NCBI GenBank assembly: GCA_032433595.1
Contig: JASWJB010000113.1
Span: 54,762 to 118,761 of the forward strand
DNA length: 64,000 nt
Source of the DNA: Conoideocrella luteorostrata
Taxonomy: Eukaryota; Ascomycota; Sordariomycetes; Hypocreales; Clavicipitaceae
Reading direction: 5' to 3'
Positions 24,069 to 38,000 of the stretch are shown one piece after another (position 1 is the first letter of the stretch; every line of letters begins with the position of its first letter). The position numbers were made by a program, and so were the translations under genes. The notes under the pieces were generated by a model. The model was not told where the DNA came from, did not search any database, and worked only from the letters and a program-made list of their open reading frames with translations.

Positions 24069-27000
24069 TGGTAGCAGGAGTAGGACGAAGAGACGGACTA
24101 TTAAACACGAGCCGGTTTATTATACAATGTGGCCGGCCGATTGCAAAGCAGACTGGCATCTCCGACGTATATCCACCACTGAGGGGGGGTGGGTCAAGAT
24201 TGGTTGAGGGAGACGAACCTGGGGCGAAAAGAAACAGCTGAGGATGAAGATTGCACGACGGCAAGGGGCGCGTGTCTACCATGTGCGCCTTTATTGGCCA
24301 GGCGTCACTTACACAAAGTCTCACCGGTGAATTTTTTTGTACGCCCCTTACGGATGGTAGTGACACCAACAAAGCTCAAGTCGGTGAAGATGGGTTTGCG
24401 GCTCGTTCCCGGCTGTCTATGCGGTACTCGAGCCAATCGATGCCCAAGACATTTATGCCCTCACAAGCCCTCCGTACAAAATATATACTGTGTCTCCCTG
24501 CTGGTTACGTAGCAAGATACTCTGAGGTTGGTTACGCAGCTAGGATACATCCTATGGTAGATGCATACACGCAGTGGCGGGAGCTCATGGATGTAAGCAG
24601 AGAATTTGCTCTCTCATCTCCTCTTTTAGTAAAGCGGTTTAGTTAACGTTTCAACATCTCATCTATGCGGAGACTTACTCCGTACCTGTGTCACTCATTA
24701 CTTGTACAATAAGACGGCTGTCCAGCAGCGTACGTATGTCACAGCTAGCTAGCTAGCCGACAAAAGGGCGGGAAGGCGTACATCGAAACAAGGCCTCTGA
24801 GACCACCAAGTCAGGTCTGGTCTCATTTGCATGATGACTTGTTTGAAGGTATGCATGCAATATACCGTACACATATCGAGTATAGTGGCTCGATAGCTGA
24901 TCCATGAGCATAATCTTACATGCGTAATGATTTAAATTCAAATCTGTCGGGGCGGCGTTGTTCGTGCACTCATGCGTCGATCACAGCCACGTCATGTCAT
25001 GCCCAACAAGAGCAAGTAACAACAGCAACAACAGCAGCAGTACAACTGCAACAGCACAACGAGCACACCAGCACCCCGTGCGGACCAGCTACCTGTAGGG
25101 TTTATTGTTCGTACTTGACATGTTGTCCAGGTACTCTGTCGACATGCAAGATACCCTGAACGAGGTGCGCGCAGCCAGCCAGCAAATAGTTAGTCACGGG
25201 GCGGCAACGAGCCAATGTTTCCTGTAGTGCAAGGCGTACATGTGTCGTGGCAAAGTGTTGATCCCTGCACAATGAGTAATGTGTTGCTCATTACAGTAAC
25301 TAGTTATATCGCACAACAGCACCGTACTTCAATAGTGCGTTGAAATGGCCTTGGAGCAAGTCATCCGGCCTCCCCCCTGTCGCGGCATCTGGCCCCTCCC
25401 CCGCGTTGGGCTGGTTGCAGGAAGACTCAGCTGTAATGATCATTGCACAGGTGCTTACGGAGCACTGAGCGCTCGCTCTGCAGCACTTACTAACGATGTA
25501 CGGGGTACGTCGTTTATCATAGTTCTTCCGAACTGCTGGCGGGTTGCACTAGCATGACTATTATGCAGAGTGGAAGTGACAGGTCTCTCGGTTCGTTTCC
25601 GAGTAGCAGTGAGGTGACGGTGAAAGTAAATGTTACTACAGCATGTTCCCCTGGTCTACTCCGTATGTGCTGCGCACTATGGTATTGCTATCCTCAGATC
25701 TGCTGCCCACATCCATTTGGTAGGAAAATAACTCCGTATTGCACTGGACAATCCACCAAGTTTTTTGCTGCGGTGCCTTCATCGGAAGTGAGGTCAGTCG
25801 CGATAACCCTTGTCCTTGGTGGCCTGGCCAGGGACTGGGACTGGGAAAAGACCAACCAGTTAGTATACGGAGTACAGAGCACAATACGGAGTAGTAGAAC
25901 CGTCAGCCTGGGTGTGCGTTGGCGCCACCAAGCGACAACCAGGTACGTGGAACCAACCAGGTGGCGCGTCAATAATCCGACGGTGTCTTGCATATATCAG
26001 AGTTCTTGCACCCAAGACTCAGACGATATCTCTGCATCTCGGGACTATGGTCACTCTGAAATGCTAGGCACTTTACGCAGATTAATCTGCAATAAATATT
26101 GTAACAATTTGCTAGGACAGCTTACCTTGTTTTCAGATGTGCTGCTGGACTCAGAGCAGCCGAGGTTGATGAAATAATTCCATGCTCCGCAGATTACACC
26201 AACTTATGTTGCAACAGTCGCACTGACTGACTCGACAGTATTGCATGCTACTCTGTCGATCGTAAACTGCGGAGAAATCGCGCATAGTTATAGCGCGACT
26301 ACGAAGGGCATCAATGACCAGGCGGGCTGTCATTGGTATATCAACAACGAAGTAGTAAGTATGCCAAGCATGGAAATGAGTAGCCACTTCCGACCTAGGT
26401 GAATGACGTGGATGAAAATCACACGAGGGGGTGTGAAATGTTACAATTTCGGTAGTTTGAGCCTGGAGCAGTCGGCGCACAGGCATGACGCTCTTCGAAC
26501 CGTTTCGAGGTGTTCGGGCACAAGCTTTAGTATTTTGGGGCTGCATTGCAGTCTGGCGGTCCACGATGATGCGCGAGTACGGAGCACCCAGATCTGAGTC
26601 CATCTACTCCATATAGATGGTTTGAATACAAGGTCCACTCACACACAAATGTTCAGGTGCAGTCCAGACCTAGTCTAGTATGCCGCTTGGAGCACACAAT
26701 GCAGAATGCAGTACTCTGTACTCCATGCTGTACGTGAATATATCCTGGTTGTAAAAGTTGAGAAGGAGGAGATTACCTGGCATTTCCTCGATTGAGAAGC
26801 TCCAGAGGCCCTATCATACGTGCGGAGACGCACTGCGTAACAGAGAAAATCAGCGTACTTGAAATGTCGAGTTAGACGAACGATCATTTGAAGTCAATCG
26901 GCCAACGCAACGAGAAGTTGACAAAAGGCGGCCATGGCTTGCAATCTTGCCGACTTCCCAAGGTGGAGGACTCCAGCGCAGAAGGAGAGGCCCTTCAGAT

Positions 27001-27744
27001 GTCCCTTCAAGGTCCCCGTCTCACGTGATCACGTGCTCAGCGGACGGTGCGGGCCTAAAGCAATGCCCCGAGTCGTGAACAAGACTTTGAGCAGAAAGGA
27101 CATGGGAATTGACAGGGAGTAAGTTACGGTACTGCACAGTAAGTGGTACTGCAGGCACATGGCTAAGATAAACGGATTCAGGGTTCAGTAAGGATCTGAC
27201 CCCTGTCCGGTCCTTGCCGTTCAGGTTTGTCGTCGTTGGATCGGAAGATGCTTGAAGATGCCCGCTACACTTGAGTGTGAGATGGAGCAACAGAGCCCAA
27301 AGAAAGGATGCGAATGCTCTACTCCCTACTCCGTACGGAGTAGTGAGTTCGGTACTCACGATCGTGGCACTTGGGCCCTGCCGACCTGCTCTATAGATGC
27401 AACGAGCTAGTCACTTCGGACCAAGGTAAGGAGCTAGCTAGGTAGGCATTAATCGGCACCCTAGGCCCTTCTGCTTCTTTAGGCGTGCAGGATCGGTGCG
27501 GTCAACGATACGACAACGATACGACAACGACCGCCCACCAAGGGAGGGAGTACTGATGCGGCTACCTATGTACTTGCCTTAGGTAGGTATGATAACTTAA
27601 AACGAAGTACGGAGTACTCCGTAGTTAGTTAGCCTGTCACTCATGCGTCATGCGTCGCCCTATTTTTCTATTCCCCTGCCTAGGTAGTTATCCAGCGCCG
27701 GACAAGCAACTCTTGGGTCAGGTGATGTGTCTCTATGATTGTCG

Positions 27745-27884
27745 CCTCTCATCTCTTGCCTCTTGCCTCTTGCCTCTTGCCTCTTGCCTCTTGTCTCTTG
27801 TCTCTTGCCTCTTGCCTCTTGCTTCTCATCTCTCATCTCTTGTATTTTCGCATTTTCGCCTTTTCGCCTTTTCGCCTTTTCGCC
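27745..27884. repeat. tandem repeats (CTCTTGC)n and (TTTTCGCC)n
   Basis: About a dozen near-perfect copies of the 7-mer CTCTTGC, some reading CTCTTGT or CTCATCT, run from 27745 to 27842. They are followed directly by four copies of TTTTCGCC (27844-27884). The strand asymmetry is strong: one strand is almost all pyrimidine. This creates long spurious Leu/Ser/Cys ORFs in this area. Confidence 0.8.
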
Positions 27885-28667
27885 AGAGCAGCTCCGATCC
27901 TTGTCTACGAAATGCGATTCGCCATTTATACAGTGCATGTCAGCTGGGGAATGTTGAAACAAACGGCAGGCATATGGCCAGGTTAGCCCTACGTTTTCGT
28001 GTGATCATTGCTTAGCTTGCATCAAGCGATAGTAGGATAAGGGGAAGAAACAGTTGATCGTATCCACCAAGCCACCTAACCACTCGTCCGGGATGGTAAT
28101 ACAATAAAGCCCCTTGCCCCAAATAACCGAAGAAAAAAAAAAGAAGAAAAAAAAAAGAAAAAAAGAGAAAAAAAGAGGGTTTAACTACGGAGCAGCGGAG
28201 TAAACAGTCAAGACAAAAAGAAATAATGGACCAAGTGTTAAGCTCCGAATCCTATGGGTCAAGGTTACATGGCGTGGTGATGGATTGCGGAGAGAAGAGA
28301 CCGGATGAAAACAATAAAAGATGAAAGCCAGGGGGTAGTCCCCCGGGAGCGGGGTTGTGGGAGGGTTTAGAACTCAGACGCTGACGCAAATAGACATACA
28401 CACATGAAGTTGTATTCACAGCGTACTCCGTAGAGTTACATGTTGCCGATGATAAGAGTCCGTACAATGCTTGTCAGCAAATCGCCGCCGTCAATTCGCA
28501 TCGTCGTCAAACACACATAATGAAAACCCCCCCGGACTCCTGATCGTAGAAGTGGACATGTGGACTACTCTAAGCTAAATACTTACCAGGACTGCTGCGT
28601 GCAACGCAAAGTATTGAATCCATCGTCCCGGCATCATGCCCGGACAGGTATTTGCACAGAGAAGGGA

Positions 28668-28732
28668 GGACAATTTACGTGATCCATCACGGCTTACCCA
28701 ACCACGCTGCAACGTGTCAGGTAATTTGTCAC
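28668..28732 (-). mobile_element. 65-bp palindromic miniature element, family A copy 3
   Basis: Starts GGACAATTTACGTGATCC and ends GTAATTTGTCAC. It aligns over its whole length with the reverse complement of 20325-20390, including the central GGCT.ACCCAACCACGC. Flanking sequence differs, so the unit moved independently. Confidence 0.65.
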
Positions 28733-30699
28733 CAGCATGACATCTATATACGGAGGAACTAGTAAATCCAAAGTTCTAACACTGTCAGGTCAACCACATA
28801 GTGGTAAAAAGGCTTCAAGGGCTGTCAGGCATGCGCAAATCAAATTTCAGAACCGGCTGCGGACTGTACTCCGTCCTGCATAAATACTCAAGTGCGGAGC
28901 ACGGAGGACCAGAGCACAGGAGTACCGTAACCAGGCTGTTGATCTTTCTACTATATGGAACGAGGGCATGTGAATATACCACGCAGCAGGCCGTCTCTAT
29001 CTGGTGCCTCCACGTCCACAGCCGCTGGTTGTGCCTCAAAAAGTAAATCAATCGATTGATGAGGGGGACAGGATGGCGACTCAAGACGGCCCGGCATGAG
29101 TGGTGGTCCTGGCGCAGACAATGGTTCGGTGGGTACTACTGTCCCCTTCGCTGTTACACCCGTCCTTGCACACCCTGAGCTACCCGCAGCGGCCGGTCGT
29201 GCCACCCACCACTGGTTATCGGCAGCAGCTGGCAGCAGGCCGCTAGCAGTGGGAGAGGCGTGCAGCACACTTGCGCTGGTAGTGGCACTGTCCTTCGGTG
29301 CCACACAGTAATAGTAAAGTTGTTGTCTCATCTTGTTTTCTCATTGAATTAGGTTTGTCGCCGCCGCTGTGGCTACTTCTTAGTTGGCTGCCTTTTGGTT
29401 TGCGAACCCCCCCCTGCTCGAAATGCCGTGGCGCAAGCCAGCGTCCGCCGCCTAATCTATCTTACCACGTAGTTACCTAGGCTGCCAACAAGACTTGGTC
29501 GAGGCGCGCAAAACTCCGCCCAATTAACTGATGTCTGGCTGTGTACGGAGTACGGAATACGGGTACTCCGTATAGTAAGTGAATACACGGATTGGAGCAA
29601 CTACTATACCAACCGGACAATACAATAAAGAAAGAGTGCCCATGTTCCCCATCTTCTTTTTCCGAAATCTACCTGAGTGCTCCGTACGTAGTAGTCGACT
29701 AACTAGCAGAAACCTTGGCTACGAGCCATGAGGTACCGTCCAACCTTCATGCCAATCACCGTGAAAAAAAAGGCGCCATATAATCGAACCTGACCTCTGC
29801 TGGGGAGATTCGTCGCACCTGGTCCACTAGAACTTATTTGCCATATTCGTGCAAGTTCAATGTAGTTTGTGTCGCACACCCCATATCGCCCAACCGGTTT
29901 AATCTGGCGGTTCTGCCAACTAGTAGCCTTGGATGGCAAAGTTGATTTGACTCCGTTTCACACCCCGCCACTTCTTCTTTCTGATGTTCTCGTCCAGTTC
30001 TTGTCCCGTTACCGAGTACTAGTACCAAAGTTTCTGCTGCTCTCTCAAGCCAGGACGACCAAAGTATCTGGCCCACAGGTGCAACAGGGGTGGGAATCCC
30101 TTTTCTCGGGTGAGACATCTCCTTGGGCTGACACGTCAAGGTCCCATGTTCCCTGACGAGAGGCACTTGCTAACCTATGATGTCGTTGGCTCGTTGATGG
30201 CTCTGGTCCGGCCGTCTGGCGCCGTTGTTCCTGAGTTTCGTTGGTCTCTCGTCTATGGCATTTTATCTGGAGAAGACCGTAAATTGCTACTAGTGAATTA
30301 TGGAGTACGGAGTACTGACAGAACATTTATTTTTTGTTCCCTCATCCTGGTCCATGCCTCCCCCTTGTAGACACACTCCCCTGCTCTCTGGCGGAACATG
30401 CTGGACTGCTCCCCCAATTGCGGGACAAATGTGTAACAATCTGTTGTCAATGCTTTTGATGTTTATGCTCGGGATATTCTTCATTCTTGTCGTCTCTCTG
30501 ATATCATCTTTTCTCCCACCCCCTTGGTAGGTAGTCCGCATCTGGGGGAGAGAACTGGCCGCCCAGCTATAAAGTCTTAGAGCTGCCCTTCCCAAGCCAC
30601 TTCGTGTCAGTGAATGATAAATCCCATCTTCAAGAGTTTAGTGCAAGATCGACCAGATTCTTCATTGACTCACTCTCCCACCTGTCGATTCGTGCCCAT

Positions 30700-30936
30700 A
30701 TCATATCCTATATAATCTCTGGTTTTTATCTCTGCCTGCCAGAGCTGAAACTCAGTCCTTCATCATCTCAATAATCACAGCCCACCGATCTTCCATCTTC
30801 CTTCAACTAAGCTATACTTTGCCTCTTTATATTTTATATACCCACCGTCGTTGGTCTTTGATAGGCTCAGTCCGACATTCTGTTGAGCGATTTAAACGCA
30901 CCAGTTAATCGTCACAACCTTTCAGGTCCTGTCGAT
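30700..30936 (+). promoter_or_regulatory. probable promoter and leader of the FAD oxidase gene
   Basis: A TATATAATC box near 30710 is followed by a C/T-rich leader (CATCTTCCTTC near 30790) and a further TATATA string near 30835. This layout is typical of filamentous-fungal promoters. The frame is open upstream to 30883, but the first ATG is at 30937. Transcription start is inferred, not seen. Confidence 0.4.
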
Positions 30937-32398
30937 ATGACTCGTTACCTCATCATCGGTGCCGGCAACTTTGGTGCCGGCACCGCCTTGAGTTTGATCA
31001 AAAGGGAAGGGACAACCAAGGTTACCCTGGTTGATACCACACAGTTCCCCAACCCTCGCGCCGCCTCACACGATGTCAACAAGATTGTCCGCGACGACTA
31101 CCCCGATAAACTTTATATGCAAATGCTAAAGAAGGCCATGCCCATGTGGCGTAGTCACGACTTATACAAAACTTGGTACCACGAAGTGGGCATGCTCAGA
31201 GCCGACTCGTCAGATTTCGGAGACAAGAGCATTGCCTCGTACAAAGAAATGGGCATTGAGAACAACTCTCACTTTTTACCGGTTGGCGAGGTTCGCAAAC
31301 GCTGGAACGGAGCATTTGCTACGGCCAACTTTGACGGTTTGGACAAGGTTCTTTTCAATCCGACAGTGGGCTTTGCAGAGGCCGACAAGGCTCTGGGAGC
31401 CATCGTCCAAGAGGCTGTGAACCAAGGTGTGGAATACGTTTTGGGCGTCATGACAAAGCTCAACTTCGGCGCCGATGGTGCGTGCACTGGCGTGACATTG
31501 CAATCCGGCGAGACACTGCTTGCAGACAAAGTATTGCTTGCCACTGGAGCTCGCACCGCATCGCTACTGGCACAGAGCGCTCCTGATAACACGCAGCTTC
31601 ATGCGGGCGACAGACTGTTGGCAACTGGCGCTGTTAGCTTCTACGCCAAGGTCCACGGTGCTCAGAAGGAGAAGCTGTCGCCTATCCCTGTGCTGAAGAA
31701 CTGCCTGCCGGAAGTTAAAGGTGAGAGTTTGGGCTGACAACCATCACAGGCATACATTTTCGCATGGCTTTTTAATCGAACAAGGACTAGCTAACTTGTT
31801 TATCTACAGGTGAGGGTATGTCCATTTTGAAGGACGGTACCATCAAGTTCAACTGCGATATGTGCTTCACCAACTTTGTTGAGTGTCCTTTGACGGGCAA
31901 GCGCATATCCATGGCTCCTGATGAGATGGTGTACAATGTCTGGACTGGACCCAAGTTCATCAAATTCTTCCAGGAGCGTGCTCGCAAAACCTTGAACGGA
32001 CTTTACGGCAAGGAAGTGGAGGATGTTGCTATTGACGCCTATCGTATGTGCTGGTAAGTACCAACGATGGTTGCAACTTCTCCACCACGGTGAAGACTTG
32101 CATCTCTTAGTAAATGCAAGCTGACACAGCTGATCTCCTCAGGGACGCATCTACTCCAACACACGATTTCTTGATCACGCCACATCCACACTGTCAAGGT
32201 CTCTACGTGGCAACAGGCGGCTCGTTCCATGGCTGGAAATTCCTTCCGGTAATTGGTGACTACGTCGCCGACATGATGCAAGGCAGTCTCGAGCCTGAGT
32301 TTGCTGATCGCTGGGCTTGGGATAAAAAAGGCGGTGATGGCCACTCAGCCAATCCGACCTACCAGGTCGTTGGCGACCTGCAAGACTGGCTCGCATGA
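30937..32398 (+). CDS. FAD-dependent amine oxidase, fructosyl-amino-acid/saccharopine oxidase type
   Basis: A DAO-superfamily flavoenzyme that oxidises the C-N bond of a secondary amine with O2, releasing H2O2. Exons 30937-31720, 31810-32053 and 32143-32398 give 427 residues, close to amadoriases (about 440). MTRYLIIGAGNFGAG is the N-terminal dinucleotide-binding fold (G8, G10, G13), and SHDVNKIVRDDY corresponds to the conserved DVNKI. RMCWDASTPTHDFLI holds Cys342, which aligns with the covalent-flavin cysteine of this family. The C-terminal FHGWKFLPVIGDYVADM is the usual FAD-contact segment. Both introns are 89 nt. Substrate is undecided between fructosyl amino acids, saccharopine/pipecolate and sarcosine-like amines. 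There is no obvious PTS1: the end is DWLA. It is convergent with MET10, 2.6 kb away. Confidence 0.88.
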
Positions 32399-35028
32399 CC
32401 TGGGCCTGCATTCGTGCTTATTCAGGAACTGCCCGAGCCGGTGAGAGAAACGGACCGAGCAGCAAGATCCTCGCAATTATGCCGACAAGACCGAAATTAA
32501 AAAATAAAATAAAAAAAGGAGCAAAAGAATTAAGACAGACAAAAAAGAGTCGAGATGTCCCACAAATGCAAAGTAGAGATGATGCTTGCTTGTGGGGAGC
32601 TTCTATGCCAACAGAACCTCGGAGTTGAAGTTTCTTGTCTTTCCTACAATTTCTTCCGCCAAGGGTATGTATGACATGGCTAGGGTAAACATTTTCCACG
32701 GAGTTTTAGGTTTGCTTTTCCTCACCTTTTAGCATTCTCATTTCGCTTATTTCATCTTGTGTGATTTGTCATATTCATGTTTTATCCCCTTTCTTTTTAC
32801 TTCCTACTATTGGGCATCGGCCACAAGGTTTCGTAGGGATTTTTGGGTCAGATATTTCTTATGATACGGAGTAGAGCGGAGGGAAACTCGGGGGTGAAGC
32901 ATCCTCCAAGGTGATTTGGCAGGGTCTATTTCCCGTGTGGGGAAGGGAAGGGAGGGGGGGGGGGGTGGCGGGGTGGAGGCTATGAGAGAAAGTCGAGTTG
33001 GATATGTCTCCTTCACTATCAGGGTTACTGAGCATACGTGTTGATATTATACTGACTGGATGAATATTTCATGCTTCTGTAGACCAATGTAGCCCCCTGG
33101 CTGTCGTCTCACTGTGATTTGTGCAATATGACGCAGGCACTGGATTTGGAAAGGAGAAACAACACCCGACGAATGAGAACAACAGCCTTGCAATGCATGG
33201 CATGTACAGGGATCCTAAAAGACGATGGCTGCCGTCTTGCATATAGGTATGTATGTTAGTGCTCCGTACTCGGGAGCGGTCAGATGCCAGATTCGCCTGT
33301 CTCGTCTCCCTCAAGACAAGGAACTTTTTCGTTTCTCGTTATGGCGTACTCCGTACCGAGGACGAGTGTCTTTAATGTTGCAGCAGGAACCCAGCAGAGT
33401 GGTTTGGGTCCGCCCAAGGGAGCTGTCGGCGTGGGGGTTTGATTGGCGACGATGCGATGCCGCAAAGGGACTCACTGATACCGACGATCACCATGCCAAG
33501 CTTCCATCCGCAGCATCATTCAACAACCACAGCACGTCCACATGACCTTGAATTCGTACAGTTCTGCCTGCACTTGCACCTGCACCTACCTGCCTGCCTG
33601 CGTGCAGCGTGATTAATATTCCAATCTGTCCATACGGTTCAGTGTGTCGAGCCAAAGGGCCAAAAGACGCCAAGCCTTCTGGCACCCCCTACTAACTGGT
33701 CAAGAGCAGTCAGTCCCCATGCAGTATCGGTAAGCCAAGTGACGAGATCATGACGCCACCCTCGCACGTCACGGTATCGTCGGTGTTTGGGTGCAAGCAG
33801 CAGCGAGTGATTGATAAGTTGCCGTATTTGACCAGTACACAAACACTTCGCATCTACACTCGCATACGCATGCTCTTTTCGTTTGGACGGGTTACCTGTC
33901 ATTTCGGCGTTGTTCGATTCATGCGCCTGATGTCGTCGGCGGCGGGCTGAGTTGAGGTGCTGCGACGCGGAGGCGTGCGCAGAGCAAAACAAAGCAAAGG
34001 AAAGGAAAACAAGGCAATGGACTGGGGACGTACATAGGGAGTACGCCGTACACACGTACACACGTACTACTAGTAGTTAGTTATGCATGTGCAAGGTAGG
34101 GCGGACAGATGGGATCGTTTCTGTGGTGACTGCATAGATAGTACGGAGTATGGAGTAAATAGTGTTGAAGCATGGCGCCCCATGTCAGATCTTGGTTGCG
34201 CCCCCTTCCGGTTAGGTGGCTGTCGATGCTCAAAGTCTTAGCTCCCATGTATATTTATTTATGTTTTTCTTTCGACTACCCGAAGATATTCGGCTCAACG
34301 CCACGAAATAATAGGGAAAAAACCCTTTGTTTCCCCAAAGTGGTTGTTCATAAACAGCATTACCCGTTGTCGTTGTGGGAGGTCGGACGCGATATCCTGC
34401 AGCTTCTCTCTTCACCGCCTTTGGCAGAAGCCCGTGATATCGGAAAAAGGATGGACAGAGAAGGAACCACGCAACTACTCCTGCCGTCCCGGGAGGGCGA
34501 AGTATGCAAGCCGCAAGGTTTGGGAACGTGAATATCTCCGGCTGCACCTGCCCGTCTGGAATGGCTTTGTGGCTATGAAAAGCCTCGTTTCGTTTTCTAT
34601 TGGGGGTGGAAGGAACGGGACGGGGCCTGGGGCCGGAGCTTTCTCCGACGAAAGAGAAGAAGTCATCTTAGGGAAACCGGGAGAAAACATGCAGGCATTA
34701 ATTTGTTCGTCTGTGGCATCCGCGGACGAGGATGCTGCAGAAAAAGTGGTCAGCTGGTATGGGGGGGCTGATTTCATGACACGACTAATTACGGAGTACC
34801 CAGCGATCTTCTTCGCGATGGGTGCGAATTCTGTATCCACTTTACGTATTCCTTGCTACGGAGCGAATCAACTACGCGATGGCGAAACAAGAAAGAGAGA
34901 GAGAGAGAGAAAGGAAGAGGACACTGGCAAGTTCAATGTGTAGCGTAATGTAAATGCTTTCAGTGATTCTAAGTGGCCATAGAGCAGAAAGAGGGGTGGG
35001 AAAAAAAAGGCCCATACATCAAACGCAG
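32399..35028. other. 2.6-kb intergenic region between convergent genes
   Basis: Presumably holds the 3' ends of the oxidase and MET10 transcripts. An A-rich tract at 32495-32550 follows the oxidase stop. A G-run lies at 32955-32966 and a (GA)n tract near 34890-34910. A 199-codon ORF at 34344-34943 has no recognisable motif and overlaps a similar reverse ORF, so I do not call it. Confidence 0.45.
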
Positions 35029-38000
35029 CTAGTAAACCTCCAACACATACCGCCCTTCTTCCTTCAACTTCTCAATCGCCTTCCTAGGGTCGATCTTCTT
35101 GCCGGCATTCTTGGCCTCCGCGGCAATAGCCTCCTCCAGCACCTTCGTTACATCCGGCACGGGCCACGTCGGCCCGCATAGGTAGAAGCTACCCTCGTCC
35201 TGCACGTAAGCCTTGGCAATCTCAGCCAAGGTTTGCCTCATCTTATCCTGGATATAAATCTTTTGAGGCTGGTCTCGTGAGAACGCAGCTCCAATCAACG
35301 TCACCACTCCGGCGGCAAGATAAGCCTCCCATTCCTCGCCGTAGAGATACTCCTCGCGTTGGTGACGAGATCCGAGGTATAACAGGATTTCGCCAATCTC
35401 TTTGCCCTGGGCCTTTTGCATGGCGCGGTACTGCACGAATGCACGGAAGGGAGCTAGGCCGGTGCCCAGGCCAGCCATGATGAGAGGTGCGGTGTCCTTG
35501 GTGGGGAGCTTCATGACGGAGGGCTTGACGGAAGCGGTGACCACTGCGCCAGGTTGAAGGCGGCTGAGGTAGCGGGTTGCATGGCCGTAGCGAGTGCGAC
35601 CCTTGTTGTCGACCCAGTCGACAACGACGATCATGAGGCTGACGGAGTTAGGGGTGACGGCCTGAGCAGAGGCGATGGAGTACTCGCGTCGCTTGAGGGG
35701 GCTGACAAGCTTGACGAGATCGTTGAAGCTGGGACGCGCCGACTTGAACTCGTCGAAGACATCGACGTAGGTCATCATATCTACCTCGGAGCGGCGCTTG
35801 AAGTCTTCGGCGCCAGCGGAGCTACTAAGCGCTTCGAGCTTCTTCTTCTCGTTCTCATCCGTGGCAAACTCTGCAAGGGCCTCATAGAAGCGCTTGGGGG
35901 GCTTGCCGAGAATGTCTATGTTCTGTATCAAAGCTTGATGGACGGTGCGAATCTCCAACGAGTCAGCATCCTCGCGAGCAGGTACGCGTACAAGCTGCGC
36001 GGGATCAAGGCCATATAACTTGATAAAGTCGACGACCTGCTGCTCGTCGTTCTCGGCATGGATGCCCAGAGCCTCGCCAATCTTGTAGGTAAGACCAGAG
36101 TCGCCAAGATCAAACTCAATGTGGAAGATGTTGCGGTCATAGTCGGACGGCGTGAGTCGGCGGTTCTCCTTGACGCGGATGGTGGCGGTCTTGACGGGCA
36201 GATCAGGACGCAGGCTGGTTCGTGTCTCGTAGGCCTCCTTGAAGACGAGTCCCTTGGCAGCGGCCTGCCAGTCACTGGACTCTAAGACCTCTTCAACTTC
36301 CTCCTTCTTGAATGGAGCGAAGCTGTTGGGCTGGAGAGCAGTAGCCAGTTTGGGGTTCTGGAAATCAGTCTCCACCTCGGCCCAGGAAGCGGGCACGTCG
36401 ATCTTGCTGAGGCACTGGTTGACGGCTTCGACACATTCGTCCAAGGTGGGTGGGTTGCCCTCGATGAGCGTCAACTTGGAAATGGCCTCGGAGCCGATGT
36501 CAGGCTGCGCAGTCTTCAAGAAAGCTATCTCGAGGAGTAGTTTGGCTTGAGTGTCTTTCTCAAAGGCAGGAGAAAATGAAGTGTCCAGAATAAAGAGCAC
36601 AATATCTTTCTCCTGAACAGCTTTGCGGAAGGCAACGGAGAGGCGCTTCTCAACCTCCTCGGGCTTGAAATTGGAAAGCTTGACAATCAACTTGCCACCC
36701 TCGGCAACGCCATTGACGACATCAATCTCTTTCAAGATGCGGTCATCACCAACAACAACGATGTTGGCCTCAGATATAGCATATGGAGCTTCCAGAGCCT
36801 TTCTGGAGGCCCGTACGTCGGTTCGCACAATGCCGCCCTGAGTGAGATTATCGTACGCCGCGTGAACGTACACATTAGTAGTGGGCTGCTTGGCGAGGAC
36901 ATTGCCGATGACGGCCGGGGAGTTGACGGCAGCGGAATCGTCAACATCCCAGAAGGTATACTGCTCGGCATTGATCAGAGAAGGCAGCTGGTTGGCCTCA
37001 TCGCCACTGCCAAAGATCTTGTGCAAGGTATTCACCAAGCCCTGAGGGCTTAGTGATTGGGCGGGAGTATACTTGATGTCTAGAACCTCAGGCTCCTTGT
37101 CAAACTTGCCGGAGAAGGTCACGGCTGTGAGGACGTCGCCATAAAGAGCGGATTGAGTCGCCTCATCCTCAACAGCCACGTGATCTTGGACTTGACCGAG
37201 AACAGCAATAGTACGTGCCGAAGCAGGGATGGCTTTGAGAAACTCTTCCTCGATGAAGGGGCGGTAGACTCGAACGTTTATGACGCCGACCTTGGCACCA
37301 TCGGCAGCAATCTTGTTGAGAGTCTGCTTAGCAACTTGGGTCTCGACACTACCGAAAGCAACGAGGACAACATCAGGGGTCTCGTGACCGTGATACTCAA
37401 AGGGCTGGTAGACAGTTCCGAGCTCATCGTTGAAGAGTCTCAGAAGCTCGACAACCTTGCCGGCGGTGTCAAGGTGGGTATTCAACTTTCCAGCTTCAGC
37501 AACCAGGTTGTTGTACAAGTTGGCAACCCCAGACTCACTCAGGGCATCGACAACTCGGACAGTCTCCCTCGCGATACGGATACCGTCGTAAATGTGAACT
37601 GTGGGAAGCACAGTAGCCAGCAGAGTCGAGAACAGAGACATATGTTGGGCTTCGTATGTGGACGAGCTACCGACCAAACCCAAGCCAAGATCTTCAGCCA
37701 GCCTCAAGGCAGTATCGTAGTTGGAGACGAGTCCATCCGCGTTGGTGTAATCAGCGGCAGCGATGTGAGCAACAAACGGGCTAGACAAGCCATACAAGAG
37801 CGAAAGTTGATCAAGGGAGCCCCTCAGCTGTCGCAGACTGCCTGAAGGAGCGAGTAGAGTCTGGGGGATGTGTCTCTTGGATACGTCAAAATCTGGGGAG
37901 AAAATATACCCCAAAGCCAACACACCTGCACCAGTTCTGGTTTGCAGAGGTAAAACTTGGGGGGTATAGCCGTGGATGTTGGCATTCTGCTGGGCTGCCC

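Larger units (their letters stand above)
24069..30936. other. 6.9-kb region without a recognisable gene
   Basis: No supported coding region. It contains about fifteen TACGGAGTA motifs (including back-to-back palindromes near 27333 and 27608), a pyrimidine minisatellite at 27745-27884, A-rich runs at 28132-28178, and the family A miniature element at 28668-28732. The last 240 bp form the probable promoter and leader of the oxidase gene at 30937. Confidence 0.5.

Noticed and set aside
27650..28015. Leu/Ser/Cys-rich ORFs in three frames
   Set aside because: All are readings of the (CTCTTGC)n minisatellite.
34344..34943. 199-codon ORF between the oxidase and MET10
   Set aside because: No recognisable domain, biased low-complexity end (GA repeat), and an overlapping reverse ORF of similar quality. 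It is not near a plausible promoter.
37153..37845. 230-codon ORF antisense to MET10
   Set aside because: Shadow frame of a strongly coding region; the opposite strand carries the conserved sulfite reductase domains.
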